19,093 nucleotides of DNA from Nanobdellota archaeon (GTDB taxonomy: Archaea > Nanobdellota > Nanobdellia > Woesearchaeales > GW2011-AR9), in NCBI GenBank assembly GCA_018812355.1, contig JAHJDQ010000012.1, positions 1 to 19,093 on the forward strand, in the 5' to 3' direction. The translations under genes and the position numbers were made by a program. Below the pieces are notes generated by a model. That model did no database searches and was not told where the DNA came from. It saw nothing but the letters and a program-made list of their open reading frames with translations. Below are positions 16,814-19,093 of the stretch, piece by piece (positions within the stretch are counted from its first letter, which is position 1; each line of letters begins with the position of its first letter).

Positions 16814-19093
16814 ATGGTAGAACTGATCATTACTGAGAAGCCAAGTTCAGCAAGAAAGTTAGCTGCTGCTTTAGCCGACGGTAATCCAGTCCAAAAAAAG
16901 AATAAACAAAGTTCATATTTTGAATTAACCCATAACAAAAAACCAATCATTGTAACTTCTGCCGTGGGCCACCTTTACGGTTTAGTTGAATCTAATCCTC
17001 AAGGTTGGACTTATCCAGTCTTTGATCTTAAGTGGGAAGCGTCCTATAAATCATCAAAAGATTTGCATTACATTAAAGTTTACATTGATACTATTTCGAT
17101 GCTTACTAAAAAGTGTGATGAGTTTACTATTGCTTGCGATTATGACGTTGAGGGAGAAGTTATCGGCCTTAATGTCATCAAGTATACTTGCAAAAAGAAA
17201 GATGCTAACCGAATGAAATTTTCTACTCTTACAAAAACTGATTTAGTAAAATCATACGAAAACAAGATGAAACATCTTGACTGGGGTCAGGCTAATGCTG
17301 GAGAAACAAGACATTATTTAGATTGGTTTTATGGTATCAACCTCAGTCGAGCTTTAACCGCTTCTGTAAAAGCTGCTGGTTCATTTAAAGTAATGTCCGC
17401 CGGCCGAGTACAAGGACCAGCCTTAAAATTACTAGTAGATAGAGAAAAAGAGATCCAAGCTTTTAAACCAGAACCATTCTGGTTAATTCAGTTAGAAGGA
17501 GATTATAACAAAAATATTATCGAAGCTTGGCATGAAAAGGATAAAATCTTTGATCAAAAAGTTGTCACTGAAATTCTCGCTAAAATTAAAGAAGAGAAAC
17601 AAGCTAAAATTAGTAAAATTACGAGAACAAAACGAGAACAACAACCTCCGTATCCTTTTGACTTAACCAGTTTACAATCAGAATCATATAATATTTTTAA
17701 AATCACCCCAAAAGAAACATTAGCGATTGCCCAACAACTATATTTAGCAGGAGTAACCTCTTATCCGAGAACTTCTTCGCAAATACTAGATCCTAAATTA
17801 GGTTTAAGAAAAATCATGCAAGATCTAACTAAACAACCCGAATATGAGGGTTATTGTAAAGAGTTATTAAAATCAAAAGAACTTAAACCAAATAATGGCA
17901 AGAAAACCGATCCTGCCCATCCAGCTATTTATCCTACTGGCCAAGTTCCTGGAGAACTAAAATCTCGAGAAAGAAAAGTTTATGATTTGATTGTCAAAAG
18001 ATTTTTAGCAACTTTTTCAACTCCAGCAGTAAGAGAAACGATGAAAGTCTTCTTAGATGTTAAGGCAGAAACTTTTATTGCTAAAGGCACTCGTACTATT
18101 GAAGAGAATTGGTTTGCTTTTTACAAACCTTATCTGAAGTTAGAAGAAATTACCCTGCCAGATATGAAAGAAAATGAAATTGTAAATATCAAGAAAATCA
18201 CTAAGCTGGACAAAGAAACTCAACCACCAAAAAGATTCAACCAATCATCAATCATTAAAGAGCTGGAAAAAAGAAATTTAGGAACGAAAGCTACTCGTGC
18301 TGATATCCTAGACAGATTATTTCAACGTGGATATATTGAAGGCGTTAAAATTACTGCGACTGAATTTGGGATAAAAACAATCGAAATTTTAGAAAAACAT
18401 GCTCCTACTATTGTTGATGAGGAACTTACTGCCGATATTGAATTAGAGATGGAAAAAATTCGTGAAGGCAAACAAAAACAGGAAACAGTTTTAGAAAAAG
18501 CAAAACTAATTTTAACAAAACTTCTTACAGATTTCAAAAAGAAGGAGAAAGTTATTGGCCTAGACATTATGGAATCATTAAAAGATACGATTGATGCTGC
18601 TAATAACATGGGTTCTTGTCCTGTTTGTAAAGATGGTCATTTATCAATTAGAAGAGGGAAATTTGGTAGGTTTGTTGCCTGTGATAAATATCCGGAGTGT
18701 AAAACTACTGCTAATATTCCTAAAACTGGAAAAATAAAATATCTTCATAAACAGTGTGAACATTGTCAATTTCCAATAGTCGAAGCAGGAGTTGGAAGAC
18801 AAACCAGACAAAGTTGCTTAAATGTTGATTGTCCTGGAAAAACTAATGGAGAAAAAAAGCAAACTTATCCAGAAGACGGGATGACCTGTCCAACCTGTAA
18901 TGAGGGGAAGATGGTTTTAAGAAAAAGTTTCTACGGTGAGTTTCTTGGTTGTAACAATTATCCTACCTGCCAAACAATGATGAAAATTGTTAAAGGAAAA
19001 GTAGATCTTGCTAATCCAATTGTTAAAACTGGCGAGGCTAAAAAGAAAGTTGTTAAAAAGAAAACTTCTAAAAAAACTGTTAAGAAAAAGAAA
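16814..19093 (+). CDS. topA: DNA topoisomerase I, type IA (3' end beyond window)
   Basis: 760 codons are open to the last base, so the stop is not seen. The enzyme relaxes supercoils through a 5'-phosphotyrosine single-strand break. The TOPRIM domain has ELIITEKPSSARKLAAAL at the start (E7, K8) and the acidic triad in CDYDVEGEVIG (D109, D111, E113). LDWFYGINLSRALT and SAGRVQGPALKLLVDRE follow. The catalytic Tyr is Y317 in GVTSYPRTSS. NQSSIIKELEKRNLGTKATR belongs to the gate domain. Three C4 zinc fingers end the protein: C602/605/623/629, C648/651/668/673 and C692/695/713/719. A Lys-rich tail runs into the window edge. There is no helicase part, so this is not reverse gyrase. The ATG at 16814 opens exactly at the TOPRIM start. 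Confidence 0.96.
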   Translation, partial: MVELIITEKPSSARKLAAALADGNPVQKKNKQSSYFELTHNKKPIIVTSAVGHLYGLVESNPQGWTYPVFDLKWEASYKSSKDLHYIKVYIDTISMLTKKCDEFTIACDYDVEGEVIGLNVIKYTCKKKDANRMKFSTLTKTDLVKSYENKMKHLDWGQANAGETRHYLDWFYGINLSRALTASVKAAGSFKVMSAGRVQGPALKLLVDREKEIQAFKPEPFWLIQLEGDYNKNIIEAWHEKDKIFDQKVVTEILAKIKEEKQAKISKITRTKREQQPPYPFDLTSLQSESYNIFKITPKETLAIAQQLYLAGVTSYPRTSSQILDPKLGLRKIMQDLTKQPEYEGYCKELLKSKELKPNNGKKTDPAHPAIYPTGQVPGELKSRERKVYDLIVKRFLATFSTPAVRETMKVFLDVKAETFIAKGTRTIEENWFAFYKPYLKLEEITLPDMKENEIVNIKKITKLDKETQPPKRFNQSSIIKELEKRNLGTKATRADILDRLFQRGYIEGVKITATEFGIKTIEILEKHAPTIVDEELTADIELEMEKIREGKQKQETVLEKAKLILTKLLTDFKKKEKVIGLDIMESLKDTIDAANNMGSCPVCKDGHLSIRRGKFGRFVACDKYPECKTTANIPKTGKIKYLHKQCEHCQFPIVEAGVGRQTRQSCLNVDCPGKTNGEKKQTYPEDGMTCPTCNEGKMVLRKSFYGEFLGCNNYPTCQTMMKIVKGKVDLANPIVKTGEAKKKVVKKKTSKKTVKKKK

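Noticed and set aside
1..19093. CRISPR arrays, rRNA or tRNA genes, insertion sequences
   Set aside because: No regularly spaced repeats, no cloverleaf or rRNA signatures and no transposase frames were seen; the only mobile element is the intein.

Overview
The window comes from an AT-rich archaeon, most probably a DPANN member of the Woesearchaeota/Pacearchaeota kind. The information-processing genes are archaeal: RNA polymerase subunits D, L and N, ribosomal proteins S13, S4, S11, L18e, L13 and S9 in the classical archaeal order, and a primase that carries the small subunit and the Fe-S domain of the large subunit in one chain, an arrangement known from nano-sized archaea. Most transcription units have a TATA-like octamer centred about 26-28 bases upstream of the start codon, which predicts leaderless mRNAs. 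Genes inside the ribosomal operon have Shine-Dalgarno sequences or 4-base stop/start overlaps instead. The lineage is an inference; no 16S gene is present.

Layout. 1-248 (minus): a type II toxin-antitoxin pair, with a RelE-like toxin cut by the window edge and its antitoxin. 287-2764 (minus): a complete MutS1 mismatch-repair ATPase. 2876-4249 (plus): an unrecognised 457-residue protein with a tandem internal duplication and a faint RelA/SpoT-like segment. 4271-8205 (minus): operon rps13-rps4-rps11-rpoD-rpl18e-rpl13-rps9-rpoN. 8386-10803 (minus): two tandem, complete sigma-70-family factors. 10846-13665 (minus): PriS-PriL fusion primase interrupted by a 441-residue LAGLIDADG intein. 13775-14044 (minus): rpoL. 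14235-15425 (plus): an HD phosphohydrolase resembling the RelA/SpoT hydrolase domain. 15418-16209 (minus): TatD-family nuclease. 16288-16692 (plus): orphan small protein. 16814-19093 (plus): type IA topoisomerase with three zinc fingers, running off the window.

The most striking content is the pair of bacterial-type sigma factors between the archaeal ribosomal/RNA polymerase operon and the archaeal primase. Both keep the core-binding, -10 and -35 recognition residues. Both are preceded, at exactly the same distance from the ATG, by an identical 22-base block that includes an archaeal-looking TATA element. This suggests that the sigma genes are transcribed by the TBP/TFB machinery and are co-regulated.

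The second notable site is rps4. Its reading frame has no ATG, GTG or TTG before the conserved GDPKK N terminus. A GGTGA Shine-Dalgarno lies six bases before an ATC codon at the family start position, and that ATC sits in the stem of a hairpin next to a second hairpin. The third is the intein placed in the nucleotide-binding SGNKGFH motif of the fused primase.
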